Positions 26,921-36,283 are shown, counted from the first letter of the stretch. The stretch: 64,000 nucleotides of DNA from Pseudomonas mediterranea CFBP 5447 (GCF_000774145.1 NZ_KN322984.1:21976-85975); one strand, 5' to 3'. A program made the numbers and translations. Notes: generated from the sequence alone by a model not told the origin.

Positions 26921-27685
26921 ATGAACGCACAAACGACATTTTCTCGACGCCTGACCACTCATTGCCGCCTCTGGCTCGGTGTGCTGCTGGCTGCCTGCCT
27001 GTTCGCCTCGGGGGGACGCGCCCTTGCCGATGCTCCGGTTACCTTGCCTGATCTCCTTATCGGCGTCACTCAGGGCTTTCTTGAATTCACCGTAGAAGAC
27101 TATCTGGCTTCCAGTCAAACCGAAGGTCGCTACGAAATCGAAGTCAACCAGATCGACCCGCGCTTGCGCATGCCAATGTGCGACAAGGAATTGACTGCCT
27201 CCCTGGAAAGCCCTGCCAGGCCCCTGGGACGGGTCACGGTAAAGGTCCGTTGCGACAGCGCGGCGCCCTGGACGGTGTTCGTGCCGGCCCAGGTACGCCT
27301 GTTTCGAGAAATCGTTACCACCACCCGCCCTTTGAAACGGGCCGGAATCGTCGAACCCCAGGACGTGACGCTGCGTGAACGGGATGTCAGCCAGATCAAC
27401 CAGGGGTTCCTGACCTCCGTCGATCAGGCCATCGGACAGAAACTTGTCCGACCAATGGTAGCCGACCAGATCGTGACCCTCTTGCACCTGGAACAGGCCG
27501 AAGTCGTCCGCAAAGGTGACCAGGTGGTGATCACGGCCCGCAGCGGCACCCTGGCCGTGCGGATGCCCGGCGAAGCCCTGTCCAATGGCGGCATGAACGA
27601 ACAGATTCGAGTGAAGAACCTCAATTCCCAACGCGTCATCAAGGCGCAAGTGATGGCCCCAGGCCAGGTGGAAGTGGCTATGTAG
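26921..27685 (+). CDS. flgA: Flagellar P-ring assembly chaperone FlgA
   Basis: A 254-residue periplasmic protein. A signal-peptide-like segment (LWLGVLLAACLFASGGRALA) lies at about residues 17-36. The SAF domain at about 120-180 and the C-terminal part with GSIRVKNLNSQRVIKAQV-type ending (here IRVKNLNSQRVIKAQV) match FlgA, which helps FlgI form the P ring. The ATG at 26921 gives an unusually long N-region before the hydrophobic core and has no ribosome binding site, whereas the sigma-54 promoter ends 13 bases upstream; the true start may be the in-frame GTG near residue 21. Confidence 0.92.
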   Translation: MNAQTTFSRRLTTHCRLWLGVLLAACLFASGGRALADAPVTLPDLLIGVTQGFLEFTVEDYLASSQTEGRYEIEVNQIDPRLRMPMCDKELTASLESPARPLGRVTVKVRCDSAAPWTVFVPAQVRLFREIVTTTRPLKRAGIVEPQDVTLRERDVSQINQGFLTSVDQAIGQKLVRPMVADQIVTLLHLEQAEVVRKGDQVVITARSGTLAVRMPGEALSNGGMNEQIRVKNLNSQRVIKAQVMAPGQVEVAM

Positions 27686-27794
27686 CGATCCGGTAGAGAC
27701 GGGTAGAAAGCTGGCGCTTGACCCTGCTGTTCCCTAGACTGTGCCTTACGCAAGGCAAGCGCAGACGTGCGCACGCTCATTGAATAAATGGGCC

Positions 27795-27821
27795 TAAAGT
27801 TTTTTTGGGGATGGCCGAAAA
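27795..27821 (+). promoter_or_regulatory. Sigma-28 (FliA) promoter of flgM
   Basis: TAAA, a 15-base spacer, then GCCGAAAA, matching the flagellar sigma-28 consensus TAAA-N15-GCCGATAA. It lies 37-63 bases before the flgM start. Confidence 0.88.
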
Positions 27822-27857
27822 CATGGCAAGCGTCCAAATACCCAGAGGTTTTTTACC

Positions 27858-28163
27858 ATGGTCATCGATTTCAATCGTTTAAACAGCTCTTCACCATTGA
27901 CAGGCACTACGCGCACCAGCGCCAGCAAGGAAACCGAAAAATCCTCGCCGGCCGAGCAAGCCACCACTGTCAAGAACGGGGAGTCGGTACACCTCAGTGA
28001 TGAGGCTCAGCAGTTGCAGAAGGTCACTGACAAGCTGCGCGATCAACCTGTCGTCGACAACGCCCGCGTGGCCGAGTTGAAAGCAGCCATCGCCGATGGC
28101 AGCTATAAAGTCGACAGCAACCGTGTAGCCAGCAAACTGCTCAACTTCGAAGCCCAGCGCTAG
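27858..28163 (+). CDS. flgM: Anti-sigma-28 factor FlgM
   Basis: A 101-residue protein starting [11 protein letters not shown]. The C-terminal half ([33 protein letters not shown] by position, residues 65-98) is the FliA-binding region; the N-terminal half is low complexity and rich in Ser, Thr and Glu, as expected for the disordered export part. FlgM holds FliA inactive until the hook is done and is then exported. Its own FliA promoter gives a feedback loop. flgN follows 46 bases later. Confidence 0.95.
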   Translation: MVIDFNRLNSSSPLTGTTRTSASKETEKSSPAEQATTVKNGESVHLSDEAQQLQKVTDKLRDQPVVDNARVAELKAAIADGSYKVDSNRVASKLLNFEAQR

Positions 28164-28209
28164 GCCGCCGCCTGCGCAGGCTTTTGGACGCTAAGACCCA
28201 AGGCCAGCC

Positions 28210-28677
28210 ATGCACGACACTCATTTATTGCAACTGATCATCGACGACTTTGTTCCAGCGCAACAATTGCTGGAGCTGCTGCAGACCGAATCCCTGGCGC
28301 TGCACGGTCGCGACATGCCCTTGCTGGAAAATATCCTGGCACAGAAACAGGCATTGATCATTCTGCTCGATCAGCATGGCCGCAAACGCAGCGAGATTCT
28401 CGCCAGCCTCAACCTGCCCGCCAACAACGATGGCCTCGAGCAACTGGCCAGCCAATCGACGATCGGCGATCAGTTGTTGTCCCAAAGCGCTGTGCTCAAC
28501 GATCTGCTTGCCCAGTGCCAGGCGGCCAACGCCCGCAACGGCCAGTCGATCCAACTCCAGCAAGCCGCTACCGCCAACCAGTTGCGCATCCTCAATGGCG
28601 GTGAAATCCCGACGCTTTACGATGCTCGCGGTTCGACCGCCAAGATGGTCAAGCACCGCCCGCTCAGCCAGGCATGA
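28210..28677 (+). CDS. flgN: FlgN-family flagellar export chaperone
   Basis: A 155-residue mostly helical protein beginning MHDTHLLQLIIDDFVPAQQLLELL. Long alpha-helical stretches with repeated Gln and Leu, and the position after flgM, identify FlgN, the chaperone for hook-filament junction proteins FlgK and FlgL. The C-terminus (TLYDARGSTAKMVKHRPLSQA, residues 135-155) is the flexible segment typical in pseudomonads. Co-transcription with flgM is likely. Confidence 0.92.
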   Translation: MHDTHLLQLIIDDFVPAQQLLELLQTESLALHGRDMPLLENILAQKQALIILLDQHGRKRSEILASLNLPANNDGLEQLASQSTIGDQLLSQSAVLNDLLAQCQAANARNGQSIQLQQAATANQLRILNGGEIPTLYDARGSTAKMVKHRPLSQA

Positions 28678-28717
28678 AACGAACCATGCCTGCGCTCTAT
28701 CAACCCGCGATAGATGC

Positions 28718-28730
28718 TGGCAAAATGCTG
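28718..28730 (+). promoter_or_regulatory. AmrZ-like site upstream of flgZ
   Basis: TGGCAAAATGCTG, two mismatches from the AmrZ consensus TGGCAAAACGCCG. It lies 40 bases before the flgZ start codon; amrZ itself is in this window. Weak evidence. Confidence 0.35.
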
Positions 28731-28769
28731 GCTATTCGTAGTCGTATTTTGCTTGGAGATTGACCCACC

Positions 28770-29516
28770 GTGTTCAATGCCTCAAACGCGGATGATGCTC
28801 CGCAACCGCCAAAGGTCCTTACCACGCCTCTGGAAATCTCCGGCAACTTGCGGATGCTGCAGGATAGCCACGATCCATTGATCATCACCTTCCACGAACG
28901 CACCCAGCGCTTCCAGAGCTACCTGGTCGACGTCGATCGCGAGAAGAACACCATCGCCCTGGATGAAATGATCCCTCGCGACGGGGAGCGTTTCCTGCTC
29001 GCGGGCGAGCCGTTCCGGGTCGAGGGTTTCCATGATGGCGTGCGCATCGCGTGGGAAGGCAAGGGTCCGCTGACAATCAATGAGTCCCACGATGGCCGCT
29101 GCTACCGTGGCGCCTTGCCCGACGAAGTGGTCTATCACCAACGTCGCAATGCCTTCCGCGCCGCCCTGAAGCTGGCGCAACTGGTGAATATCGAACTGGA
29201 TGGCGACAAGCTCAAATCAGCTGTGAACGGCAAGCTGCTGGATATCTCCGCCACCGGCTGCAAGCTGCGCTTCGATGGCGACATCACCGAACGCCTGCAA
29301 TTGGGTCAGGTTTACGAACGTTTCACCGCCGCCCTGCCCTTTGGCAACATGACGGCACCGGTCGAACTGCGCTACCTGCATTTCGAAGAACGCATCAACA
29401 CCACCTTCGCCGGCGTGCGCTTCCACAATATCAGTGGCCTGGTGCAGCGTCAGGTCGAGCGTTTCGTCTATCAGTTGCAGCGCGAAGCGCGGCGCTTCGA
29501 TAAAGACGATATCTGA
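28770..29516 (+). CDS. flgZ: Flagellar brake protein FlgZ (YcgR-like, PilZ domain)
   Basis: A 248-residue cyclic-di-GMP receptor. An N-terminal YcgR domain (about residues 20-118) is followed by a PilZ domain (about 125-235) carrying QRRNAFR (RxxxR) and [11 protein letters not shown] (D/NxSxxG), the two c-di-GMP binding motifs, both intact. Binding lets YcgR-type proteins slow or bias the motor. The start is GTG 28770 after GGAGA. Position after flgM-flgN is the usual Pseudomonas arrangement. Confidence 0.93.
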   Translation: MFNASNADDAPQPPKVLTTPLEISGNLRMLQDSHDPLIITFHERTQRFQSYLVDVDREKNTIALDEMIPRDGERFLLAGEPFRVEGFHDGVRIAWEGKGPLTINESHDGRCYRGALPDEVVYHQRRNAFRAALKLAQLVNIELDGDKLKSAVNGKLLDISATGCKLRFDGDITERLQLGQVYERFTAALPFGNMTAPVELRYLHFEERINTTFAGVRFHNISGLVQRQVERFVYQLQREARRFDKDDI

Positions 29517-29553
29517 TCTTCAGTCCCGGATATTTCTGCGCCCGGACTGACCT

Positions 29554-29627
29554 CATCGCGAGCAGGCTCGCTCCCACAGGGACTTGCGGTGTTACCGTCC
29601 CATGTGGGAGCGAGCCTGCTCGCGATT
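29554..29627. repeat. Family A REP inverted pair
   Basis: CATCGCGAGCAGGCTCGCTC and its inverse, between convergent flgZ and the MFS gene. Confidence 0.9.
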
Positions 29628-29641
29628 GACGGCACCACGGC

Positions 29642-30979
29642 CTATCTGGCTTGAGGCTCCTCAGCGTCAGCCCCTTCGGTGACCGGTTCTGCAACCGGCT
29701 CGACCTCCGGATTCGGGGTCACCTGCATCTGCTCTTGCACCACCTGCTCATCGACCCTCGGGTCGAGACACGCCACCAGCGGCGAACTGGACATGCTGTC
29801 GGGCATCGCCACGTGATGCAACGGTGCGTCATCGACCTGATGCAGGTTGGTCACCGCTTTCGGCCGTATGCGCCACACCAGTACCAATGCAAAGAAGGTG
29901 AAGAAGGCGTACAGCATGTGGCTGCCGAACGACTTCATCAGCACCCCGGCCACCAGCGGGCCAATACTCGCACCCACGCCGTAGGTCACCAGCAGCATCG
30001 CTGTCAGCGACACCCGGCGATCCGCTTCGACGTGGTCGTTGGAAAACGCCACCGCCAGCGGGTACAAGCAGAATTGCATCAGCGAACAGAAGAACCCCGC
30101 GACGAACAGTACCTCCAACGGCACCGTCGACAGGATCGCCAATGGCGACGCGAAGACTGCCAGGCACAATGCAAAGCAACGGATCAGTAGCGCCCGGTCG
30201 TAACGGTCGGACAGCCAGCCCAACGGCCACTGCACCAGTAGACCGGCAAAGATGCAGCTGCCCATGAACAGGCCCACCTGTTCGGTCGACAGCCCTTGCT
30301 GAGAGGCATACAGCGGCGCCAGGCCATAGAACGAGCCGACGATCAGCCCGGAGCCCAACACTGTGCTCAACGACTGCGGCACGCGCTTGATGAAGAACCG
30401 CGGCTCCATGGGTGCCGGACGCAACGGCGCAGGGTGGATCCGTCGGGTCAACGCCACCGGCACCAGGCACAGGGCAAAACACAACGCCACCAGCATCAGC
30501 AGCTCCAGCCCCAGGGCCGGGTGGATCACCAGGATCAGTTGACCCAGCACCATCCCCAGGTACGAGGCGATCATGTAGCCGCTGAACACCACCCCACGCT
30601 GCTTGGCATCGGCCTGTTCGTTGAGCCAGCTCTCGATGACCATGTACTGGCACATCATGCCGAGGCCGACGATCACCCGCAGTACCACCCAAGCCGGCAA
30701 CCAGCTCACCAGGCCGTGGCCCAGCACGGCCGCACCGACGATCCCGGCACAAGCCGAATAGGCACGAATATGCCCGACGCGGGCAATCAGCCGATGGCCG
30801 ATCTTGCCGCCCAGTACCAGGCCGAAATAGTTGGCGGCCATCAGCGCACCGACCCACAGGCTGTCCACATGCTCGGCAGCCAGGCGCAAGGCCAGGTAGG
30901 TACTCAAAAGCCCCGAACCGATAAGCATCATCAGCGAGGCGAAATAAAGCGCTCGAAAAGGTTTCCAGACTTGGCGCAT
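29642..30979 (-). CDS. MFS transporter (YcaD-like)
   Basis: A 445-residue major facilitator with about 12 hydrophobic segments across residues 1-390. A motif like the MFS loop (GKIGHRLIARVGHIRAYS) follows the second segment, and WPLGWLSDRYDRALLI is its repeat in the second half. The C-terminal 60 residues are hydrophilic and acidic (Pro/Glu/Val rich). The substrate is not evident. The gene lies 69 bases downstream of the glutamine synthetase-like gene in the same direction, so a link to amine or glutamate compounds is possible but unproven. Confidence 0.88.
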   Translation of the reverse strand: MRQVWKPFRALYFASLMMLIGSGLLSTYLALRLAAEHVDSLWVGALMAANYFGLVLGGKIGHRLIARVGHIRAYSACAGIVGAAVLGHGLVSWLPAWVVLRVIVGLGMMCQYMVIESWLNEQADAKQRGVVFSGYMIASYLGMVLGQLILVIHPALGLELLMLVALCFALCLVPVALTRRIHPAPLRPAPMEPRFFIKRVPQSLSTVLGSGLIVGSFYGLAPLYASQQGLSTEQVGLFMGSCIFAGLLVQWPLGWLSDRYDRALLIRCFALCLAVFASPLAILSTVPLEVLFVAGFFCSLMQFCLYPLAVAFSNDHVEADRRVSLTAMLLVTYGVGASIGPLVAGVLMKSFGSHMLYAFFTFFALVLVWRIRPKAVTNLHQVDDAPLHHVAMPDSMSSSPLVACLDPRVDEQVVQEQMQVTPNPEVEPVAEPVTEGADAEEPQAR

Positions 30980-31048
30980 CGGCGTTCCGAGCGGCTCCTT
31001 GAGATAAGTAGGGGCTGCCTGTGAAGACAGCCCGAATGCGACGTTTCG

Positions 31049-32392
31049 TTAGGCCTGGGCTGCCAGCACACGCCGCTCCCAGGGCGTGATTTCATCAAAG
31101 TAGCTGGTCAGTTCCAGGGTTTTCGTCGCGATGTAGCCTTCGATGAACTCTGTACCGAACAGTTCCTTCGCCAGAAGGCTACGTTTCAGACGCTCCAGGG
31201 CAGCGTGCAGGGTACATGGTAACGACAGATTATCCGGCACCTGGAATTCGCCCTGTATCGCAGCGCTCGGCTCCAGGCCATTTTCAATGCCATGAAGGCC
31301 AGCCGCCAGGCTGGCGGCAATCGCCAGGTAGGGATTGGCATCCGCCCCGGGCAAGCGATTCTCGACCCGCCGGGCCACTGGCGAACTGGCCGGAATCCGT
31401 AACCCGGCCGAGCGATTGTCGTGGGACCAGCAGGCATTGTTCGGCGAGGCGAACGGATGACACAGGCGCTGGTAGGAATTGACGTTCGGCGCGAACAGCG
31501 CCGTGAAGTCCGCCATGCCCGCCTGCTGCCCACCGATGAAGTGCCGGAACGCTGCCGTCGGCTCGCCGGCCTCGTCGCTGAACACATTACGACCGCTGTC
31601 CAGCTCGACGACACTCTGGTGAATGTGCATCGAGCTGCCCGGCGTATGGGCCAGCGGCTTGGCCATGCATACCACGGTCAGGCCGTGCTTGAGAGCGACT
31701 TCCTTGAGCAGGTGCTTGAACAGGAAGGTCTGGTCGGCCAGCAGCAGCGCATCGCCATGCAGCAGATTGATCTCGAACTGGCTCACGCCCATTTCATGCA
31801 TGAAGGTATCGCGCGGCAGCCCCAGGGTCGCCATGCATTCGTAGACATCGTTGAAGAATGGGCGCAGGCCATTGTTGGAACTGACACTGAACGCCGAGTG
31901 GCCGTCTTCACGACGCCCATCCAGGCCCATCGGCGGCTGGAATGGCTGGGTCGGATCCGGGTTGGGGGCAAAAACGAAGAATTCCAGCTCGGTTGCCACC
32001 ACCGGCGCCAGGCCCCGAGCAGCGTACCGGGCGATCACAGCCTTGAGCTGGCCACGCGTCGAGAGCCGGGAGCTTTCACCCGTCAGTTCGTCGGCATCGC
32101 AGATGGCCAGGGCGCGGGGGTGCGAGCTCCAGGGCAGGCGGTGGATCTGCTTCGGGTCGACCACCAACGCCAGGTCGCCATCGTCACTGCCATAGAAACG
32201 CGATGGCGGATAACCGCCCATGATGCATTGCAGCAGCACGCCCCGGGCCATCTGCAACCGCCGCCCCTCCAGGAAACCCGCGGCGGTCATCACCTTGCCC
32301 CGCGGTACGCCATTGAGGTCCGGCGTGACACATTCAATCTCATCAATGCCCGTCAGTCGCTGTGCGATTGAACATTGGCCATCGGTCGTCAT
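31049..32392 (-). CDS. Glutamine synthetase family protein (gamma-glutamylpolyamine synthetase-like)
   Basis: A 447-residue GS-family ligase. VVATELEFFVFAPNPD near residue 135 and FEINLLHGDAL near residue 210 carry metal-binding Glu residues; GSSMHIHQSVV near residue 265 and NRSAGLRIPAS near residue 340 are ATP and substrate-site segments. The short length and lack of a C-terminal adenylylation loop fit the PuuA/GlnA-like type that joins glutamate to amines rather than ammonia. AAGGA precedes the ATG. No puu catabolic genes are adjacent, so the amine substrate cannot be named. Confidence 0.88.
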   Translation of the reverse strand: MTTDGQCSIAQRLTGIDEIECVTPDLNGVPRGKVMTAAGFLEGRRLQMARGVLLQCIMGGYPPSRFYGSDDGDLALVVDPKQIHRLPWSSHPRALAICDADELTGESSRLSTRGQLKAVIARYAARGLAPVVATELEFFVFAPNPDPTQPFQPPMGLDGRREDGHSAFSVSSNNGLRPFFNDVYECMATLGLPRDTFMHEMGVSQFEINLLHGDALLLADQTFLFKHLLKEVALKHGLTVVCMAKPLAHTPGSSMHIHQSVVELDSGRNVFSDEAGEPTAAFRHFIGGQQAGMADFTALFAPNVNSYQRLCHPFASPNNACWSHDNRSAGLRIPASSPVARRVENRLPGADANPYLAIAASLAAGLHGIENGLEPSAAIQGEFQVPDNLSLPCTLHAALERLKRSLLAKELFGTEFIEGYIATKTLELTSYFDEITPWERRVLAAQA

Positions 32393-32505
32393 GACGCATT
32401 CCTTGTTATGTGCGAGCCGCGAACGGCAACCCGTACAAAATAGGCTTCAGCTGTTCGGAATATCAAGCACTCGGGGACAATAAACATCGAGCCTGGGCAC
32501 ACCCC

Positions 32506-32596
32506 TGTGGGAGCGAGCCTGCTCGCGATGGCGGCGGGTCAGCTCATACCGGATTGACTGATACGCCGCTATCGCGAGCAGGCTCGCTCCCACAAG
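32506..32596. repeat. Family A REP pair, opposite arrangement
   Basis: TGTGGGAGCGAGCCTGCTCG then ATCGCGAGCAGGCTCGCTCC. This is the last intergenic palindrome before the 14.8-kb stretch without any. Confidence 0.88.
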
Positions 32597-32632
32597 GATC
32601 AAGGCTGCCAGGGCCACCTGCGTGGAACAGGC

Positions 32633-33325
32633 TCAGGGCAGATAAATCCTGAACACGCCGCCCCCCAGCACACCGCCGTTGGCAATTTCGGTCCGCCCGC
32701 ACACGCCGCCGCGCTGGTGCAGCCCGGCGATCCGCGCGGCGAAGTACAGGCCCAGCCCGGTGCTGCCGCTGCTGTGGTTGATACCCTGAACATAGTCGGC
32801 CTGACGCTCGATCATTTCGGGTGGGTAGCCTGGGCCGTCATCGTTGATGGTGAGCACCAACTGCCCGGCTTCATCGCTCGCACTGATCAACAGCGTCTGG
32901 CGGGCGTGGCGAATGGCGTTGTTGATGCAGTTGTCGAGCACCGAAGCGATCAGCTCACGGTCGAAAAAGCCCAGTGGGCTCAACGGGTCGACTTCATACG
33001 TGACCATGATCCCACGACTGCGGAACACCTCCTGGTGGCCGGCCAACTGCGCCTCGATGAAATCGTCCAGCTCGTGGTAGGCCGGGTGCAGCGGCAACTG
33101 GTTGACGCCGAGCTTGTACAGCCCCAGCAGTTGCACCATCAAGCCGTTGAGGTGGGCGAATTCGAACTCCATCACGCCCTGCTCGGAGGTCTGCTGCGCC
33201 TCTTCAGGCAAGCGCTCGAGCCACTGCGCATGAGCCTGCATGAGCAAGGTCAGGGAGTTCTTCATGTCGTGCACGGTCGACGCGATCACCGTGGAAAAAT
33301 CGAGTGCCTGTTCGCTGTCATTCAT
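32633..33325 (-). CDS. Small soluble sensor histidine kinase
   Basis: A 230-residue kinase without membrane segments or a sensor domain. The H-box VHDMKNSLTLLM places the phosphorylated His at residue 19, essentially at the N-terminus; NCINNAIRHA, INDDGPGYPPE and STGLGLYFAARI are the N, G1 and G2 boxes. The start at 33325 overlaps the regulator stop by eight bases. With no sensor region it probably receives its signal through the partner regulator or a bound protein. Confidence 0.88.
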   Translation of the reverse strand: MNDSEQALDFSTVIASTVHDMKNSLTLLMQAHAQWLERLPEEAQQTSEQGVMEFEFAHLNGLMVQLLGLYKLGVNQLPLHPAYHELDDFIEAQLAGHQEVFRSRGIMVTYEVDPLSPLGFFDRELIASVLDNCINNAIRHARQTLLISASDEAGQLVLTINDDGPGYPPEMIERQADYVQGINHSSGSTGLGLYFAARIAGLHQRGGVCGRTEIANGGVLGGGVFRIYLP

Positions 33326-34925
33326 CGCCAAATGCCTTGCTTCGCAGTTTCTGATAGCGCGCAAAACGCGCATCGGTGTCGGGCATCATGCCCACCAGTT
33401 TCAGGCAGGCGCGACATTCCTCCAGCAGCTCCGACTCCACACTGGTATCGGTGCCATGCAGCAGGGATTGCGCCATGTTCAGGGCAATACTGATGTTCTT
33501 CGGTTGCATCTTCAGCGCCCGGCGGAACAACTCCCGTGCCTCGGGCAATGCGCCGGTCTTGTAGACCCGCACGCCTTCGCGGTTCAGCTCGGCGGCGGCA
33601 TTGCCTTGATTTAGGATGTTCGGGTCGTCGGTGAGCTTGGCAATGCCTTGCATTACCGCCGGGTCATCCCCGTAGATTTCCGCGCAGTTCTTGAGCATCG
33701 ACTCGCCGGCGCTGGTCTGGCCGAGCATTTGCAATTGCTTGGCCACCAACAGCGCGGCCTCGGCACTCATGAATTGCTCCATGCCATCGAGGCGCTGCAA
33801 GGCCTGCTCGGTGAGTTTTTCCGCGGTCTCGGCATCGTTCAACAACAGGCTCGTGGCTTTCATCAGTCGCGCCCGGACCTGCAGTCCCGGGTCGTTGAGG
33901 TTTTCCTTCGCCACCGCACTGAGGGTCGTGTTGATCTCCAGCCGGGTCCGGGTGTCGAGGCCCTTTTCGCTGCCCTTGCTGATCAGTGCATGGGCCAGGC
34001 CGAGGTTGCTTTCCGGATCTTTGAAACGCGACTGCGCACCCTGCCCGACCGCCTGGCGGTAGGCCCTGGAGGCAGTGTCGTAGTCTTCGTTGGTCATCGC
34101 CAACTTGCCCAGCAACGATTGCCGGCGCACCGCCAGCGGCGACAGGCGAACCGCTTCCTCCAGCACTTCCTGCGCCTGTTTCGTGTCGCCTTCGGCCACC
34201 AGGACATCGGCCATGCCGTCATACAAGGCAGGCATCATCGGAAAGGCCTTGAGGGCCTTTTCATAGACAGCCTTGGCCTGCGCCACCTGACCGCGCTTGA
34301 ACATCAATTTGCCCAGGCCCGCATAGGCCCAAGGCAACGGACGATCGGCCAGGATGGTGTTGTACAGGCGCTCCAGGGCTTCGTTCTGGTTCAGGTCCCG
34401 CAGCGCATCGGCCCGATAACGCAGGCACAACGGCCCGTAGCGCGGATCCTGCTTGCACAGGGCGATGCAGGCATTGAGCACTTCCAGCGGCTTGCCACGA
34501 TCCAGCGCCTGGAGAATCGGCTTGAGCAGGGTCTTGCGCTGTTCCAGCCGCTCCAACCGCTGGGCCAGGCCGGAGCGGTTGAAAGGCTTGGTCAGGTACG
34601 CATCGGGCTCATGCTCCAGGGCACTGAGGACCATGGCCTGGCTGGTCTCGGCAGTCACCATGAGGAACACGCTTTCATGGCTGATGAGCTTCTCGATCAT
34701 CAGGTCTTCCAGCACCTGCTGACCGTTCTTGCGGCCGTCGCCCAAGTGATAGTCCTGCAGGATGAAGTCATAGCGCTTCTGCGAACACATGCGCAGCGCC
34801 ACTTCGCCGGTATCGGCGGTGTCCACGTCCTTGACGCCCAACTCACGCAACATGGAGCGGATCGAGCTGCGGAAATCCGAGAAATCATCGACGATCAGAA
34901 AACTTTTTTGGTGGTACGCCAGCAT
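33318..34925 (-). CDS. Response regulator fused to TPR repeats
   Basis: A 535-residue protein. Residues 8-130 form a receiver domain (FLIVDDFSDFR; Asp58 in DFILQDYHLG; KPFN lysine near residue 113). The remainder, about 150-530, is alpha-helical with tetratricopeptide repeats (for example WAYAGLGKLMFKRGQVAQAK and GVRVYKTGALPEARELFRRALKMQPKN by position). There is no DNA-binding or enzymatic output domain, so it probably acts by binding proteins. It forms a two-gene unit with the small kinase. The start at 34925 removes an upstream extension with no ribosome binding site. Confidence 0.88.
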   Translation of the reverse strand: MLAYHQKSFLIVDDFSDFRSSIRSMLRELGVKDVDTADTGEVALRMCSQKRYDFILQDYHLGDGRKNGQQVLEDLMIEKLISHESVFLMVTAETSQAMVLSALEHEPDAYLTKPFNRSGLAQRLERLEQRKTLLKPILQALDRGKPLEVLNACIALCKQDPRYGPLCLRYRADALRDLNQNEALERLYNTILADRPLPWAYAGLGKLMFKRGQVAQAKAVYEKALKAFPMMPALYDGMADVLVAEGDTKQAQEVLEEAVRLSPLAVRRQSLLGKLAMTNEDYDTASRAYRQAVGQGAQSRFKDPESNLGLAHALISKGSEKGLDTRTRLEINTTLSAVAKENLNDPGLQVRARLMKATSLLLNDAETAEKLTEQALQRLDGMEQFMSAEAALLVAKQLQMLGQTSAGESMLKNCAEIYGDDPAVMQGIAKLTDDPNILNQGNAAAELNREGVRVYKTGALPEARELFRRALKMQPKNISIALNMAQSLLHGTDTSVESELLEECRACLKLVGMMPDTDARFARYQKLRSKAFGDE

Positions 34926-35216
34926 CGAGGATGTCCAGGCAAGTAAAAAGGTGCACCCAATGGCAAACAGCGAACATGCGGTCCTGCAACCCTTGGGCGC
35001 GCAGATGATAGCCACAAGCCATTATCGAGCAAGAGATTTCCGAACCTCTTGTCCTGGCTGTGCCGTGGCGCACATTGCGAACCGTTCCGGCACACACGGG
35101 TGCGGGAGAAAACCGGGCTCATCAGGCTATCGGCTGACATTGGCTTTCCGTTAAGCGGATCGCACGCAAGAGATCAGAAGGTTGTTGCCCAGACGCAGGT
35201 GTCCGGGACAGGCAGC

Positions 35217-36143
35217 TCATCTGAAGATGTCAGGAGCCGAGGTCGATTCAGCGCTCTGCACCAGATCGATCAACCAGGTTCGGAATGCCACGACTTTTTT
35301 CGAATTGGCAATTTCCAGGGGCGTCACCAGATAGAAGCCCAGATCGGACTTCAACTTGAGGTTGAACGGCGCTACCAGTCTTCCAGCTTTCAGATCGTCA
35401 TCGACGTAGGTAGAGCGACCGATACACACCCCTAGTCCGTCGATGGCAGCCTGCACCGCCATCATTGCCAGATCGAACGTCAACCGCGTGCCTTCGGCGA
35501 GCTTCTTCGGTTGCCCGGCCGCGCTCAGCCACATGTTCCAGTCGTTACTGGTCATGCCACTGACCTGCAACAACGTGTGATTGACCAGATCGACCGGGCT
35601 TTTCAAGGCTTTGGATCCCGTCAGCAGCTTGGGACTGCATACAGGAAATATCTCATCGGACATGAGCCAGTCCGCCCGCAAGCCCTTCCAGTCGCCAAAA
35701 CCGTAGCGGATCGCGGCGTCGATGCCACCCTTGCGGAAGTCGACCAGCTCGGTTGATGCAGTGACCCGCACGTCAATATTGGGAAATGCGTCCTGGAAGG
35801 ACGCCAGGCGTGGCAGCAGCCACTTGGATGCCAGGGAAACCAGCGTGCTGATGGTCAATGCGCTGTTGTTGGTCGACTCGAGCAACATTTCCGTGGAATA
35901 GCGCAACTCATGAAATGCCGAGCGAATACCTGGCAAATAAGCATGGCCTTCCGTAGTCAATGCCAGACCGTCCTTGAGCCGCAGGAACAGACGAACGCCC
36001 AGCTCATCTTCAAGTCGGCGGATCTGATGGCTGATGGCCGTCTGCGTGACATTGAGCTCTTCGGCGGCCTTGGTAAAACTCATATGGCGGGCAGCAGATT
36101 CAAACGCTTTCAATCCATTGAGAGAGGGAATTCTGGCGACCAT
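35217..36143 (-). CDS. LysR-family regulator (GcvA-like)
   Basis: A 308-residue LysR protein. The helix-turn-helix at residues 15-65 (FTKAAEELNVTQTAISHQIRRLEDELG by position) is followed by a substrate-binding domain that begins LTISTLVSLASKWLLPRL, the typical GcvA/AmpR pattern. It is divergent from the PLP enzyme gene with a 140-base shared control region holding a palindromic T-N11-A site, so it is the likely activator of the oxoamine synthase-dioxygenase-dehydrogenase genes. The effector is unknown. Confidence 0.92.
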   Translation of the reverse strand: MVARIPSLNGLKAFESAARHMSFTKAAEELNVTQTAISHQIRRLEDELGVRLFLRLKDGLALTTEGHAYLPGIRSAFHELRYSTEMLLESTNNSALTISTLVSLASKWLLPRLASFQDAFPNIDVRVTASTELVDFRKGGIDAAIRYGFGDWKGLRADWLMSDEIFPVCSPKLLTGSKALKSPVDLVNHTLLQVSGMTSNDWNMWLSAAGQPKKLAEGTRLTFDLAMMAVQAAIDGLGVCIGRSTYVDDDLKAGRLVAPFNLKLKSDLGFYLVTPLEIANSKKVVAFRTWLIDLVQSAESTSAPDIFR

Positions 36144-36160
36144 AAGGCTGCGTAATGCTC

Positions 36161-36175
36161 ATGAGATTTTGTCAT
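36161..36175. promoter_or_regulatory. LysR-type box between regulator and PLP enzyme gene
   Basis: ATGA-GATTTTG-TCAT, an interrupted palindrome containing T-N11-A, 18 bases before the LysR start and about 109 before the oxoamine synthase-like gene. Confidence 0.5.
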
Positions 36176-36283
36176 AAGGTAGCATCGAAGAAGTCCTTTG
36201 CAAAATGTTTCAGTGGTCGCAGATCCTAGCGCCGTTCTCAAGCCACACCGGTTTGAAAACAACCACTCAAAGGATGAGATCGC

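Noticed and set aside
32506..32596. CRISPR-like array from repeated 25-base units
   Set aside because: Units occur as inverted pairs at scattered intergenic sites, not as regularly spaced direct repeats, and no cas gene is present.
34926..35216. A possible small gene between the TPR regulator and LysR genes
   Set aside because: Short open frames exist but none has a ribosome binding site or protein-like composition. Nothing can be supported in this stretch.
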